NCBI RefSeq assembly: GCF_023612255.1 | Contig: NZ_CP063231.1 | Coordinates: forward strand, 478,001-542,000 | From: Luteibacter flocculans | GTDB taxonomy: Bacteria > Pseudomonadota > Gammaproteobacteria > Xanthomonadales > Rhodanobacteraceae | DNA: 64,000 nt | Direction of reading: 5' to 3' | Shown: piece after piece, positions 8,705 through 17,090 of the stretch | How positions within the stretch are numbered: position 1 is the first letter of the stretch | Layout: every line of letters starts with the position of its first letter | Translations under genes and position numbers: made by a program | The notes under the pieces: generated by a model | Databases searched by the model: none | What the model was told of the DNA's origin: nothing | Seen by the model: only the letters and a program-made list of their open reading frames with translations

Positions 8705-10010
8705 CGGTGGCGGTGTCCTTCGTGGTGGTGCGCGGACGCAGGCGTCCGGCGCTCACCAGGGCGATCTGGGGCAGGTCGATGTCGATCAGGCGCGGCTCGA
8801 TGTCCAGCGCGAGGGGCAGGCGCGCGAGGTCGGCGGTGCCGCCTTCCAGCGCGGCGGATTCCGGGTCGCCGAGGAGGCCGAGCAGGGAAAGCCGGTACGC
8901 TGAAAGCGCATAGTCGTCGCCCACCAGCGTATCCGCGAGTTCGCGTGGTGCATCGATGGCGGCGAGTTCGGCATGCCAGGCTTCGAGGAAGCGCAGGTCT
9001 TCCTCGTCGATCGGCAGGTCGGCCGTATCCGGTGGTTGCTCAGCGCCGGGCAATGCCGTGCTTTCTGCCGCCAGACGCTCGCGTTCGAGCAGTTCGAATT
9101 CGGCGACGTCCAGCGCGATCTGATCGTGGATGAATGGTGCGGGCAGCGGCAGCAGCAGTTGCCCGTCTTCGAAGGCGGCCAGCGTGTCGATGTCCTGTGC
9201 GCGCAGCCAGCCGACGAGGTCGGACGAGGAGAGTCCCGTGCGTCCGAGATGCACGCGATGCTGGTCGATCTTGTTGAGTTCGCGCTGGAAGGTGCCGGCC
9301 TGACGCAGCAGCGCGCTCTGTGCGCGACCGACGGCCTGGGCAAGGCGGTGCGCGGCCGGTTCGAGCTCGTCCTTCTCCGTGATGGCGGCGACCACCTCGG
9401 TGCCTTTCTCCACCCAGGTCCACACCGCGTCGAGCCGCTCCGCTGCGCGACGGATGCGATGCTCCGAACCGGAGAGCACGGCGCGGTCGAAGTCTTCCTT
9501 CAATTCGCTGAGGCGGGAGAGCAGGTGGCCGAGTTCGTCCACGGAAACGCGACCGACCGCGTGCCCCGCGGCCAACTGCGCGGTGAGGTAGCCGAGACCG
9601 TCGTCGTCGTGGTCCTCGAATTCGAGCATGGCGGCGAGTGCCGCGAGCGCCTTGCGCCCTAACGGACCCACACGGTAGCGCAGCGTTTCGCCGTCATAGA
9701 CGAGCAGGTCGTGGTCCTTGAGGCGCTGGACCACCGTTTCCAGCTTCACCGGATCGACGAAGGCCAGATGATCGCGGATCTCCTGCGGCGTCCACTCCGT
9801 GGCGTGCGCGCGGCCGCCGAGCGTGCGCAGCACGAGCAGGCGCAGCAGCACCTGCGCCTCGCTGCCGTGGAACAGCGCGGAGAACGCGCGCAACAGACTG
9901 CGTCCGCGCAGCAGCGGAAACAGGGACGGGATGTCCTCGGCGACGACGCCGTCGCGGAAGAGATCCTGCAGGCGTTCGTCGTGGACGGTGGTGTCGGTCG
10001 GGCCGCTCAA
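8697..10010 (-). CDS. mksF: Kleisin-like condensin subunit, MksF/JetA-like
   Basis: A 437-residue soluble protein, first subunit gene of the condensin. Residues about 50-125 look like an N-terminal winged helix (EAQVLLRLLVLRTLGG, then WTPQEIRDHLAFVDPVKLETVVQRLKDHDLL). Residues about 155-250 are long amphipathic helices, as in MukF/MksF, which use the N-terminal part to dimerise and bind the SMC neck. The C-terminal part is acidic and ends in a probable SMC-head-binding domain. It begins seven bases after the folE stop and overlaps mksE by eight bases. In a kleisin role it would bridge the two MksB heads and recruit MksE. JetA of Wadjet has the same position in its operon. Confidence 0.7.
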   Translation of the reverse strand: MSGPTDTTVHDERLQDLFRDGVVAEDIPSLFPLLRGRSLLRAFSALFHGSEAQVLLRLLVLRTLGGRAHATEWTPQEIRDHLAFVDPVKLETVVQRLKDHDLLVYDGETLRYRVGPLGRKALAALAAMLEFEDHDDDGLGYLTAQLAAGHAVGRVSVDELGHLLSRLSELKEDFDRAVLSGSEHRIRRAAERLDAVWTWVEKGTEVVAAITEKDELEPAAHRLAQAVGRAQSALLRQAGTFQRELNKIDQHRVHLGRTGLSSSDLVGWLRAQDIDTLAAFEDGQLLLPLPAPFIHDQIALDVAEFELLERERLAAESTALPGAEQPPDTADLPIDEEDLRFLEAWHAELAAIDAPRELADTLVGDDYALSAYRLSLLGLLGDPESAALEGGTADLARLPLALDIEPRLIDIDLPQIALVSAGRLRPRTTTKDTATDA

Positions 10011-10017
10011 GATGACG

Positions 10018-10614
10018 TCAGCGGCGATCGACGCCCACGAAGCGAAGGAACTCGCTGCGCGTGCGTGGATCTTCGCGGAAGCTGCCGAGCATCTGGCTGG
10101 TGACCATGGACACGCCGCGCTTGTGCACGCCGCGGGTGGTCATGCACTCATGGCTGGCATCGATTACCACGCCCACGCCGCGCGGACGCAACGTGTCTTC
10201 GATGCAGTGAGCGATCTGCGCGGTGAGTTTTTCCTGCACCTGGAAACGCCGGGCGAAACCATCCACCACGCGGGCGAGCTTGCTGATGCCAACGACGCGG
10301 TCGGTGGGGACGTAGCCTACGTGCGCGCGGCCGATGATCGGTGCCATGTGATGTTCGCAATGGCTCTCGAACTCGATGTCGCGCAGCACGATCATCTCGT
10401 CGTAGCCGGCCACTTCTTCGAAGGTGCGGCGGAGGTATTCGGCGGGGTCCTGGTCGTAGCCGCTGAACCAGTCGGCGTATGCCTTGACCACGCGCTTGGG
10501 CGTATCGAGGAGACCCTCGCGCGTCGGGTCTTCGCCCGCCCACAGCAGCAGCGTGCGTACGGCCTCCTCGGCCTGTTCGCGGCTGACCGGACGGGACTTG
10601 GCGTCGTCGCTCAT
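10018..10614 (-). CDS. folE: GTP cyclohydrolase I
   Basis: A 198-residue enzyme converting GTP to 7,8-dihydroneopterin triphosphate, the first step of tetrahydrofolate synthesis. Zinc ligands are visible: Cys86 and His89 in SHCEHHM, and Cys157 in [10 protein letters not shown]. The GxxHVGYVP and [12 protein letters not shown] segments are typical of the type I enzyme. Length fits the family. It is the promoter-proximal gene of a minus-strand operon, with the condensin gene mksF starting seven bases after its stop, an unexpected partnership. A TACAAT -10-like box lies 33 bp upstream, and AGGTGATT-type purines form a weak ribosome site. Confidence 0.97.
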   Translation of the reverse strand: MSDDAKSRPVSREQAEEAVRTLLLWAGEDPTREGLLDTPKRVVKAYADWFSGYDQDPAEYLRRTFEEVAGYDEMIVLRDIEFESHCEHHMAPIIGRAHVGYVPTDRVVGISKLARVVDGFARRFQVQEKLTAQIAHCIEDTLRPRGVGVVIDASHECMTTRGVHKRGVSMVTSQMLGSFREDPRTRSEFLRFVGVDRR

Positions 10615-10646
10615 CGAGGTGATTCCTTGGACGGTGGCAAACGCGC

Positions 10647-10652
10647 ATTGTA
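10647..10652 (-). promoter_or_regulatory. Candidate -10 element of the folE-mksFEB operon
   Basis: The minus strand reads TACAAT, a good -10 match, 33 bp before the folE ATG. No convincing -35 is seen at 16-18 bp. REP elements begin about 30 bp further upstream, limiting the promoter to a short stretch. Confidence 0.35.
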
Positions 10653-10680
10653 CCGTTGTTGGCGCCCGCGAGCCCCTGGC

Positions 10681-10840
10681 TGTGGGAGCCGCTATAGCGG
10701 CGAGCGAAAGCTTGCGGTGGGAGCCATCCTGATGGCGATTGCAACCTGCCTCGCCGCTACACCGCTCCGTCGGCTTTTCGCCAGCAGGCTGGCTCCCACC
10801 TTTGCTCCGTTTGGCTTCTCGCCGCCATGGCGGCTCCCAC
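10681..10840. repeat. Cluster of four REP-like palindromes between rmuC and folE
   Basis: Four copies: 10681-10704 (plus, TATA core), 10717-10738 (plus, variant core GCCATCCTGATGGC), 10778-10800 (minus, CAGCAGGCTG core) and 10817-10840 (minus, CATG core). All share GTGGGAGCC at one end and GGCGA at the other, around a short palindrome. The 10741-10777 stretch between them holds the AGCGG-type tail of the third copy. The remaining non-coding bases 10615-10680 hold the folE promoter region. Confidence 0.85.
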
Positions 10841-10847
10841 AGAGTGG

Positions 10848-12296
10848 TCAGTCGCCGGATGGCTCCGTCTCATCCCCATCGTCCAGGCCCGGGACGATGT
10901 CGAGCAGGGCCTGGGATTCGTCGGACCCCAGGGATTCGACCCCGCGCAGCTTGCGCTCGATGGCGCGGGTGCGCACACCGGCCGTATCGATGCTGTTGCG
11001 CACGGTGTCCAGTTGCTTGCGGGTCTTTTCCAGCACGGTGGCGAACTTGCCGAACTCGTTCTTGACTGCCGCCAGCACGTGCCAGACCTCGGACGAGCGC
11101 TTTTCAATGGCCAGCGTGCGGAAGCCCATCTGCAGGCTGTTGAGCAGGGCCGTGAGCGTCGTGGGGCCCGCGACCGTCACCCGCCACTCGCGCTGCAACT
11201 GGTCGGACAGCCCCGGGCGGCGGATCACCTCCGCGTAGAGGCCTTCCGTCGGCAGGAACAGGATCGCGAAGTCGGTGGTGTGCGGCGGGGCAACGTACTT
11301 GGCGCGGATGCGCTTGGCTTCCTCGCGTACGCGGAGCTCCAGGGCCTTGCCGGCCGCCTGTGCGCCTTCGACGTCTGCAGCGTCCTGCGCGTCCAGCAGA
11401 CGCTGGTAATCCTCGACCGGATACTTGGCGTCGATGGGAAGCCAGACCGGGGCGCCCTCGTCGGCACCGGGAAGGCGGATGGCGTACTCCACGCGCTCGC
11501 TGGAACCGGGCACGGTAGCGACGTTGGCCGCGTACTGCTCGGCAATGAGTATCTGTTCCAGCAGGGCACCCAACTGCACTTCACCGAAGGTGCCGCGGGT
11601 CTTTACGTTGGTCAGCACGCGCTTGAGATCGCCCACGCCTGCCGCCAGCGCCTGCATCTCGCCCAGGCCGCGCTGCACGGCTTCCAGACGTTCGGACACG
11701 AGCTGGAACGACTGGCCGAGCCGGGTTTCCAGCGTGGCCTGGAGTTTCTCGTCCACCGTCGCCCGCATCTGTTCCAGCTTCGCCGCGTTGTCCTGCTGGA
11801 TCGCGCCGAGGCGCGTTTCCAGCGTGGTCCGGACCTCCGCAAGCCGCTTTTCGTTGTCGGCGGTGAGGGCGGTGAAGCGCTGGTCGAGCAGTTCGCCGAA
11901 GTGCTTCAAGGTCAGTGCCGATTCCTCGCGGGTCTTGCGCGAGTCGTCGGCGAGGCCCTGGCGCAGCGATTGCAGGCCGGTGTCGGTGCGCTCGGTGAGC
12001 TGATCGAGACGGCGTCCGAAGCCTTCGATGCGCTCGTGCTGGCGGTCCGCCGCGAGCTGCAGTTGCTCCTGCACGTGCCCGCGGAACTGGCCCAGACTGT
12101 CGCCCAGCTCGCTGCGGCCAGCGCGTTGTTCGTCGCGGATCAGTGCTTCGAGGCGTCGGCTGTCCTCACGGAGGGCATCGAGGCGCGCGGCCTGGCCGTC
12201 GTCCTGGCGGCCCCTGCCGAGCAGGGCGAACAGCAGACCGAGGCAGGCGAGGGCCACCACCAGAAGAACAAGGATGAGGATGGTTTCAAGCGTCAT
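10848..12296 (-). CDS. rmuC: DNA recombination protein RmuC
   Basis: A 482-residue protein of the RmuC family, linked in E. coli to limiting inversions at short inverted repeats. It has an N-terminal membrane anchor (about residues 4-24, [20 protein letters not shown]), a long coiled coil (about 30-190, many Leu/Arg/Glu heptads) and the RmuC nuclease-like domain (about 210-440) with [29 protein letters not shown] and [11 protein letters not shown]. The start is ATG 12296. An upstream in-frame ATG at 12371 would only add residues translated from a REP element. The acidic C-terminus ([13 protein letters not shown]) is ordinary for the family. It is flanked on both sides by REP clusters. Confidence 0.93.
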   Translation of the reverse strand: MTLETILILVLLVVALACLGLLFALLGRGRQDDGQAARLDALREDSRRLEALIRDEQRAGRSELGDSLGQFRGHVQEQLQLAADRQHERIEGFGRRLDQLTERTDTGLQSLRQGLADDSRKTREESALTLKHFGELLDQRFTALTADNEKRLAEVRTTLETRLGAIQQDNAAKLEQMRATVDEKLQATLETRLGQSFQLVSERLEAVQRGLGEMQALAAGVGDLKRVLTNVKTRGTFGEVQLGALLEQILIAEQYAANVATVPGSSERVEYAIRLPGADEGAPVWLPIDAKYPVEDYQRLLDAQDAADVEGAQAAGKALELRVREEAKRIRAKYVAPPHTTDFAILFLPTEGLYAEVIRRPGLSDQLQREWRVTVAGPTTLTALLNSLQMGFRTLAIEKRSSEVWHVLAAVKNEFGKFATVLEKTRKQLDTVRNSIDTAGVRTRAIERKLRGVESLGSDESQALLDIVPGLDDGDETEPSGD

Positions 12297-12341
12297 GAAG
12301 ATCGAGGATATCCATTCGTCAGAGAGCGAAGCGCGTCGCCC

Positions 12342-12418
12342 TGTGGGAGCCGCTATAGCGGAGAAGCCCACGAAGCGGTGTAGCCGTGACGCGATTTACT
12401 CGCCGCTATAGCGGCCTC
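12342..12418. repeat. REP pair between rpiA and rmuC
   Basis: A plus-oriented TATA-core copy (12342-12365), followed by its conserved tail AGAAGCCCACGAAGCGG, faces a shorter copy CGCCGCTATAGCGGC (12401-12415). The pair fills most of the 153-bp gap between the two genes. Confidence 0.8.
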
Positions 12419-12449
12419 CTGCACGCAGGAAGCCTGCGTCCCCGCCGTC

Positions 12450-13106
12450 TCAGACTTCGCGATTGCCGACGATCACGACGTCGGCCGGACGCTTCGCAAA
12501 GAGACCGACGGTGACGACGCCGACGATCTGGTTGAGATCGGCTTCGAGTTCCACCGGGTTGGTGATGCGCCAGCCATGGACGTCGATGATCCAGTTGCCG
12601 TTGTCCGTGACCACGCCATCGCGCCATACGGGCTGGCCGCCGCGGGCCACGATCTCGCGCGCCACGTAGCTGCGTGCCATCGGGATCACCTCGATCGGCA
12701 GCGGGAACGTGCCGAGCACGTCGACCTGCTTGCTGGCGTCGATGATGCAGACGAAACGATCGGATGCCGCGGCGACGATCTTCTCGCGCGTGAGCGCTGC
12801 GCCACCGCCTTTGATAAGACGCTTCTGCGGATCGCATTCGTCGGCACCGTCGACGTAGAGATCGAGGCGGCCGGCGGCGTTGAGGTCGATGACGTCGATG
12901 CCGAGCTTGCGCAGGCGAGCGCTGGAGGCTTCGGAGCTGGAGACTGCGGCCTTGATCCGGTCGCGATACTGCGAGAGTTCGTCGATGAAGAAGTTGACCG
13001 TGGAACCGGTGCCCACGCCCAGGATGCCGTTCTTGAACGTGCCGTTGCCCACGTAGCGGAAGGCGGCAGTTTCGGCAGCGAGGCGCTTCTCGTTGTCCTG
13101 GCTCAT
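12450..13106 (-). CDS. rpiA: Ribose-5-phosphate isomerase A
   Basis: A 218-residue enzyme interconverting ribose-5-phosphate and ribulose-5-phosphate in the pentose phosphate pathway. The motifs [13 protein letters not shown] (substrate phosphate loop, about residues 26-38), [11 protein letters not shown] (catalytic Asp region, about 82-92) and the [14 protein letters not shown] stretch are diagnostic. Length is standard. Its ATG overlaps the stop of the upstream EVE-domain gene (ATGA at 13103-13106), so the three genes 5-FCL, EVE and rpiA form one coupled unit. Confidence 0.97.
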   Translation of the reverse strand: MSQDNEKRLAAETAAFRYVGNGTFKNGILGVGTGSTVNFFIDELSQYRDRIKAAVSSSEASSARLRKLGIDVIDLNAAGRLDLYVDGADECDPQKRLIKGGGAALTREKIVAAASDRFVCIIDASKQVDVLGTFPLPIEVIPMARSYVAREIVARGGQPVWRDGVVTDNGNWIIDVHGWRITNPVELEADLNQIVGVVTVGLFAKRPADVVIVGNREV

Positions 13107-13561
13107 GACTTTTCCAGCTTCAGGATGAAATCCCAGTCCGCCTTGGCTACCGGCATCACCGACAGGCGATTGCCCTTGCGCACGAGCGGCATGTCGGCGA
13201 GTTCGTCGCGGGCCTTCAGTTCGTCGAGCGAAATGGTGCGGGCAAGCTTGCGCTCGAACTTCACGTCCACGAGCATCCAGCGCGGTTCTTCGCGCGTGCT
13301 CTTCTCGTCGTAGTACTTGGACTTGCGGTTGAACTGGCTCTCGTCCGGATAGGCGGGCGAGGCCACCGTGGCGATGCCGACGATGCCGGGCACGTCGGTA
13401 TTCGAGTGATAGAAGAAGATCTTGTCACCCACCTTCATGCCGTCGCGCATGAAGTTCCGCGCCTGGTAGTTGCGCACGCCGTCCCACGGTTCGACGCCTT
13501 TGCGTTCGAGGTCGTCGATGGAGAAGGTGTCTGGCTCGGATTTCATGAGCCAGTACTTCAC
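13103..13561 (-). CDS. EVE domain-containing protein
   Basis: A 152-residue single-domain protein of the EVE/PUA-like fold (thymocyte nuclear protein 1-like), which binds modified bases in DNA or RNA. The opening [17 protein letters not shown], the [21 protein letters not shown] stretch and [16 protein letters not shown] are hallmark segments. The start is GTG at 13561, overlapping the stop of the upstream cyclo-ligase gene (GTGA at 13558-13561). The ligand is unknown. Tight coupling to 5-FCL and rpiA suggests a housekeeping role rather than a restriction-associated one. Confidence 0.9.
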   Translation of the reverse strand: MKYWLMKSEPDTFSIDDLERKGVEPWDGVRNYQARNFMRDGMKVGDKIFFYHSNTDVPGIVGIATVASPAYPDESQFNRKSKYYDEKSTREEPRWMLVDVKFERKLARTISLDELKARDELADMPLVRKGNRLSVMPVAKADWDFILKLEKS

Positions 13562-14169
13562 GCGCCGCCGCCCGTGCAGTCGATCAGTTCCTTGTCGGTG
13601 GCGACGTAGTCGAGCGCGATGTCCCACTCGGCCGTCTCGATCGCGTCCAGTTCCTGGAAGTCGTAGGCGACGCCGACCAGCAGCGGCTTCGCGGGACGCT
13701 CGCGGTCGCGGAGGAACTCGAAGCTGCGATCGTAGTAGCCGCCACCGAAGCCGAGGCGGTTGCCGCGGCGGTCGAAACCGAGGAGCGGCACCAGCACGAG
13801 GTCGAGCTTGTCGGCTTCCACGATGCGCTCCGAGGCGCGCGGCTCGGGGATGCCCATCTCGTTGGTTTCGACGTCTTCGCCGGTGGTCCACGGCGCGAAC
13901 TTGAGGCGCCGCTTGCCACCGGACTTGGTCACGACGGGCAGGTAGAAGGTCTGCCCGCGCTCGGCCATGGGGGCGATGGCGAGATTCAGAGGCAACTCGC
14001 CGCCGGTGGCCCAATAACCGGCCACATGGGTATCGGTAAGGAATTCCGGCAACTGTTCGAGGGATTGACGCAATCCCTGGGCCGCAGCAACGCGCTCAGC
14101 CGGTTTCAACTGGCGGCGGCGCTGCACGAGGTCGGCTCGCAGTTCACGTCTCTCGGGTAGCTTTGGCAT
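13558..14169 (-). CDS. ygfA: 5-formyltetrahydrofolate cyclo-ligase
   Basis: A 203-residue enzyme converting 5-formyl-THF to 5,10-methenyl-THF with ATP. The C-terminal signature GFDRRGNRLGFGGGYYDR (about residues 131-148) and the N-terminal LRADLVQRRRQL helix identify it. In gammaproteobacteria this gene usually follows the 6S RNA gene, and here too the 6S RNA candidate ends about 110 bp upstream, so ygfA may be read through from it. It overlaps the next gene (EVE) by four bases. Confidence 0.94.
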   Translation of the reverse strand: MPKLPERRELRADLVQRRRQLKPAERVAAAQGLRQSLEQLPEFLTDTHVAGYWATGGELPLNLAIAPMAERGQTFYLPVVTKSGGKRRLKFAPWTTGEDVETNEMGIPEPRASERIVEADKLDLVLVPLLGFDRRGNRLGFGGGYYDRSFEFLRDRERPAKPLLVGVAYDFQELDAIETAEWDIALDYVATDKELIDCTGGGA

Positions 14170-14276
14170 GGTCGTTCAGGTGAACGGCACAGGCAAGGTC
14201 GCCGTCGAGCCGCCGCATCCGGTGCCGCGGATGCGACGCTGACCGGCCCTGAGGGCCGATCGGCTGGAAATGAAGA

Positions 14277-14463
14277 GACGTTCTCCGCGATGCCGCTGCG
14301 CACCAAACGACCTTGATCCAAAGGATCAGGTGGGAGGGCTACGCGGCTTCAAGGCTTTCCGTACGAAGGCGGACATGCACAACAGTCGCGAAAAGCCGAC
14401 CCGGGGTCGTATGTAGGAACAAGGCAAATGTAAAGTGCGCTGGCGCACACCGCAGGGAACGTC
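14277..14463 (-). ncRNA. ssrS: 6S RNA
   Basis: The 300-bp gap between zapA and the cyclo-ligase gene is the classical 6S RNA locus of gammaproteobacteria. On the minus strand the ends pair: GACGTTC (14463-14457) with GAACGTC (14283-14277), and the helix continues inward through about 14 further positions with one mismatch. The 3' part GGTGCGCAGCGGCATCGCGG matches the conserved 3' arm of E. coli 6S (GCCTGCGGCGGCATCTCGG). A conserved-looking hairpin (CTTTGGATCAAGG region) lies before it. The resulting length, about 187 nt, fits the 183-nt E. coli RNA. 6S RNA mimics an open promoter and sequesters sigma70-RNA polymerase in stationary phase. Ends are approximate. Confidence 0.85.
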
Positions 14464-14469
14464 CGGGGG

Positions 14470-14778
14470 CTATTTTACCGACGCGTCGAGCAGACCATCA
14501 AGCTTTCTGCGCAGAGCGGCCAGGCCGTCGGTCAGCGCCTGTTCCTGCGAGTCGTGTTCCTTGCGCAGCGTGAGCAGTTCGTGAGCGATGCTCACGGCGG
14601 TCAGCACCGCGATGCGGTCGAAGCCCGGCACCTTGGTATTGGCCTTGAGTTCGCGCATCTTGCCGTCCAGAAACTGGGCGGCGGCGACCAGCCCTGCGCG
14701 CTCTTCCGGGGCGCAGGCAATGTGAAACTCGCGATCGAGCAGGCGGAGAGAAACCGGTTCGCTGGCGGTGGCGTTCAT
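14470..14778 (-). CDS. zapA: Cell division protein ZapA
   Basis: A 102-residue protein that cross-links FtsZ filaments at the Z-ring. The N-terminal domain reads EPVSLRLLDREFHIACAPEE, the typical ZapA beta-hairpin region, followed by VAAAQFLDGKMRELKAN and a C-terminal coiled coil (about residues 55-98). Size matches the family (about 100). It is preceded by the ZapB-like coiled-coil gene (5-bp gap) and followed by 6S RNA, whose promoter lies in its 3' end. Confidence 0.92.
   Translation of the reverse strand: MNATASEPVSLRLLDREFHIACAPEERAGLVAAAQFLDGKMRELKANTKVPGFDRIAVLTAVSIAHELLTLRKEHDSQEQALTDGLAALRRKLDGLLDASVK
14472..14501 (-). promoter_or_regulatory. Promoter of 6S RNA, overlapping the zapA stop codon
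   Basis: Minus strand: -35 TTGATG (14501-14496), an 18-bp spacer and -10 TAAAAT (14477-14472), whose last T is the first base of the zapA TAG stop. The predicted transcript start, six to nine bases later, coincides with the start of the 6S terminal helix. Confidence 0.6.
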
Positions 14779-14783
14779 ATCGA

Positions 14784-15008
14784 TCAGCCCGTGTTCTCCA
14801 GCGCCTTGAGGCGCTGGATCATTGCTTCCACACGGCTGCGCGCTTGTTCGTTGCGTGCCATGAGTCCTGCGCGTTCGTTCGCCAACTGCTCCTGGCTATG
14901 GCGCAGGCTGCGGTTTTCCTCGGTGAGGCGGCGAACGGTATCGACGAGCCGGTCGAGCGTCGCGCTCAGGGCTTCCAGTTCGGTCTTGAAGGCATCCGGG
15001 TTCGTCAT
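14784..15008 (-). CDS. Small coiled-coil protein, TIGR02449/ZapB-like
   Basis: A 74-residue, almost entirely coiled-coil protein (LEALSATLDRLVDTVRRL, then ENRSLRHSQEQLANERAGLM). Proteins of this size upstream of zapA in pseudomonads and Xanthomonadales are annotated as the TIGR02449 family and are thought to be ZapB analogues that connect with ZapA at the division ring. The ATG at 15008 follows a TATAGT box by only six bases, so the transcript may be leaderless. It is divergent from ygfB. Confidence 0.85.
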   Translation of the reverse strand: MTNPDAFKTELEALSATLDRLVDTVRRLTEENRSLRHSQEQLANERAGLMARNEQARSRVEAMIQRLKALENTG

Positions 15009-15014
15009 GCGCGG

Positions 15015-15020
15015 ACTATA
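15015..15020 (-). promoter_or_regulatory. Candidate -10 box giving a leaderless zapB-like transcript
   Basis: Minus strand TATAGT ends six bases before the ATG at 15008, so a normal start site would fall on the A of the ATG. A weak -35 (GCCGAC) is at 17 bp. The remaining bases up to 15131 are the divergent promoter region of ygfB. Confidence 0.4.
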
Positions 15021-15131
15021 ACAGGAGGTCCGGGCTTGTCGGCAGTCCGTGCAGCCAAGGCATCGGCTATGTGAAATCGGCGACCGGACGGCGCCTGCAT
15101 TAGACTTCCGCCTTAGCCCGAGGAATACACC

Positions 15132-15698
15132 ATGCCGGCCAATCAGACCGTCGACCCCGAAGACATCGCCGAACTCATCGAGCGCTGCAAGCTGTCCACC
15201 TCGGTGAGCGAATTCCACGGCTCGTTGGTGGGCTATATCAGTGCGGGCGGGCGATTCCCGCATGGCTCCGTGCTGGAGGCGCTGCAACTGGAACCTGACC
15301 CGACGCCCGGTGCCGACGATCAGGCGATGCTCGGCCGGCTTCGGCACCAGACGGAAATGTGGCTCGCCGACACGGACCTCACCTTCGGGCCCTGGCTGCC
15401 GGAAGAGGACGCGCCGCTTGCGGCGCGCGCCGAAGGTCTCACCGACTGGACGCGCGGGTTTCTCGGCGGCTTCGGCCTCGGTGGCACCCCCGAAACGGCG
15501 CGGAGTCTCAGCGAGGACGCGCGCGAGGTGCTGAAGGACATGGCCACGATCGCCTCCTCCGAGTTCGAACTCGGCGAGGACGTGGAGGGCGACGAGGATT
15601 CGCTCACCGAAATCGAGGAATTCGTGCGGGTCGGCGCGCTGTTGCTTCACGCCGAGGTGGGCAGCAGGCACGAACCGGCGAGCGATACGCGGCATTGA
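15132..15698 (+). CDS. ygfB: UPF0149 family protein YgfB
   Basis: A 188-residue all-helical acidic protein of the UPF0149 (YecA/YgfB) family. Features are the helix ELIERCKLSTSVSEFHGSLVGYI at the N-terminus and TDWTRGFLGGFGLGG around residue 105. It precedes pepP, as in E. coli and Pseudomonas, and its TGA overlaps the TTG start of pepP (15695-15698), so the two are translationally coupled. The molecular role of YgfB is poorly defined in most species. Confidence 0.92.
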   Translation: MPANQTVDPEDIAELIERCKLSTSVSEFHGSLVGYISAGGRFPHGSVLEALQLEPDPTPGADDQAMLGRLRHQTEMWLADTDLTFGPWLPEEDAPLAARAEGLTDWTRGFLGGFGLGGTPETARSLSEDAREVLKDMATIASSEFELGEDVEGDEDSLTEIEEFVRVGALLLHAEVGSRHEPASDTRH

Positions 15699-16987
15699 TC
15701 GGCGCAGCAGAGTACGCCCGGCGCCGCCGGGAACTGATGCGCATGGCGGGCGAGGATGCCGTACTGATCCTCGCCGCCGCCCCGGAGCGCATGCGCAATG
15801 CCGATGCGCCGTGGCCATACCGGCAGGATTCCGACTTTCACTACCTCACCGGCTTCGACGAGCCCGAGGCCGTGCTGGCCTTGCTGCCGGGACGTGCGCA
15901 CGGCGAGAGCGTGCTGTTCTGCCGTGAACGCGACGCGGAACGCGAGCGCTGGGACGGCGAGCGCATGGGCACCGATCGGGCGGCTCGCGAGTTGAAGCTC
16001 GACGACGCCTTTCCCATCGACGATATCGACGACATTCTGCCCGGCATGATTGAGGGCAGGGCGCGGGTGTACTGCCATTTCGGCCAGGAGCCCGATTTCG
16101 ACGCCCGCCTGCTCGGATGGATGCGCCGGCTACGTACGGCGCGCGGCGGTGGCGTGGTGCCCAAGGATCTCGTCGCGCTCGGTCATCTTTTGCACGACCT
16201 GCGTCTGTTCAAATCGCGCGACGAACTGGCGCTGATGCGGCGCTCGGCCGAGGTCGCCGCCGCGGCCCACCTCTCGGCGATGGCGGTGGCCCGTCCTGGC
16301 GTGGCCGAGTACGAGGTCGAAGGCGAGATCCTGCGCACCATCCGTGGCCGCGGCGCGGTGCCGGCCTTCCCGCCCACGGTGGCGGGTGGCGTGAACGCAT
16401 GCATCATGCATTACCAGGCCAACCGCGCCATCTTGAACGATGGCGAGCTGCTGCTCGTGGACGCCGGTGCGGAGGTGAACTATTACGCCTCCGACATCAC
16501 GCGCAGCTTTCCGATCGGCGGGCGCTTCACGAAGGAACAGCGTGCCCTTTACGAGATCGTGTACGAGGCCCAGCTTGCGGCCATCGACGCGGTACGTCCC
16601 GGCCGCTCGTTCGGCGATGCCCACGACGCCGCGGTGCGCGTGATCGCCGAGGGTCTGTGCGCTGTGGGCATTCTGCGCGGCGGAGCCGATCGCGTGATCG
16701 CCGAAGGCAGCTACAAGACGTATTTCCCGAGCAAGACCGGCCACTGGCTTGGCCTGGACGTGCATGACGTGGGCGATTACCGCATCGACGGCCAACCGCG
16801 CGTCCTCGAAGAAGGCATGGTGGTCACCGTCGAGCCGGGCATCTACGTGCCGCCCGACGACAAGCGCGTGCATGAGCGCTGGCGTGGCATCGGCATCCGC
16901 ATTGAGGACGACGTGGCCGTGACCAAGGGCGCGCCGGACGTCATGACGGCGATGGTTCCGAAGGCGCCCGACGCGCTGGAGCGCTAG
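15695..16987 (+). CDS. pepP: Xaa-Pro aminopeptidase (aminopeptidase P)
   Basis: A 430-residue Mn-dependent peptidase removing N-terminal residues before proline. The N-terminal AMP_N domain starts AEYARRRRELM, and the creatinase domain has the metal ligands in LLVDAGAEVNYYASDITRSF (two Asp), GHWLGLDVHDVGD (His) and VTVEPGIYV / GIRIEDD (two Glu). The frame stays open far upstream inside ygfB. I place the start at TTG 15695 because homology begins at residues just after it and because TTGA overlaps the ygfB stop, an ordinary coupling arrangement. No closer ATG precedes the conserved start. Confidence 0.9.
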   Translation: MIGAAEYARRRRELMRMAGEDAVLILAAAPERMRNADAPWPYRQDSDFHYLTGFDEPEAVLALLPGRAHGESVLFCRERDAERERWDGERMGTDRAARELKLDDAFPIDDIDDILPGMIEGRARVYCHFGQEPDFDARLLGWMRRLRTARGGGVVPKDLVALGHLLHDLRLFKSRDELALMRRSAEVAAAAHLSAMAVARPGVAEYEVEGEILRTIRGRGAVPAFPPTVAGGVNACIMHYQANRAILNDGELLLVDAGAEVNYYASDITRSFPIGGRFTKEQRALYEIVYEAQLAAIDAVRPGRSFGDAHDAAVRVIAEGLCAVGILRGGADRVIAEGSYKTYFPSKTGHWLGLDVHDVGDYRIDGQPRVLEEGMVVTVEPGIYVPPDDKRVHERWRGIGIRIEDDVAVTKGAPDVMTAMVPKAPDALER

Positions 16988-17043
16988 ACGTCGGCGTCGC
17001 TTTTTGCCGCGACTGAGCGGCTCATCGTGCGCGAGATGAATCG

Positions 17044-17086
17044 CCCAGGGACCGACCTCACGCGGTGAGGCCGATCCCTGGGCTTT
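17044..17086. terminator. Strong hairpin terminator between pepP and pepQ
   Basis: Arms 17044-17061 and 17065-17082 pair at 16 of 18 positions around a 3-base loop and are followed by CTTTT on the plus strand. It lies between two convergent peptidase genes, so it probably serves both. Confidence 0.8.
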
Positions 17087-17090
17087 TGCG

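Noticed and set aside
5209-10010. Calling the SMC operon a Wadjet (JetABCD) defence system
   Set aside because: The fourth gene, JetD/MksG, is absent on both sides (folE upstream, convergent small gene downstream), and no other defence genes are nearby.
12297-12371. RmuC start at 12371
   Set aside because: The additional residues come from a REP element and lie before the natural membrane anchor.
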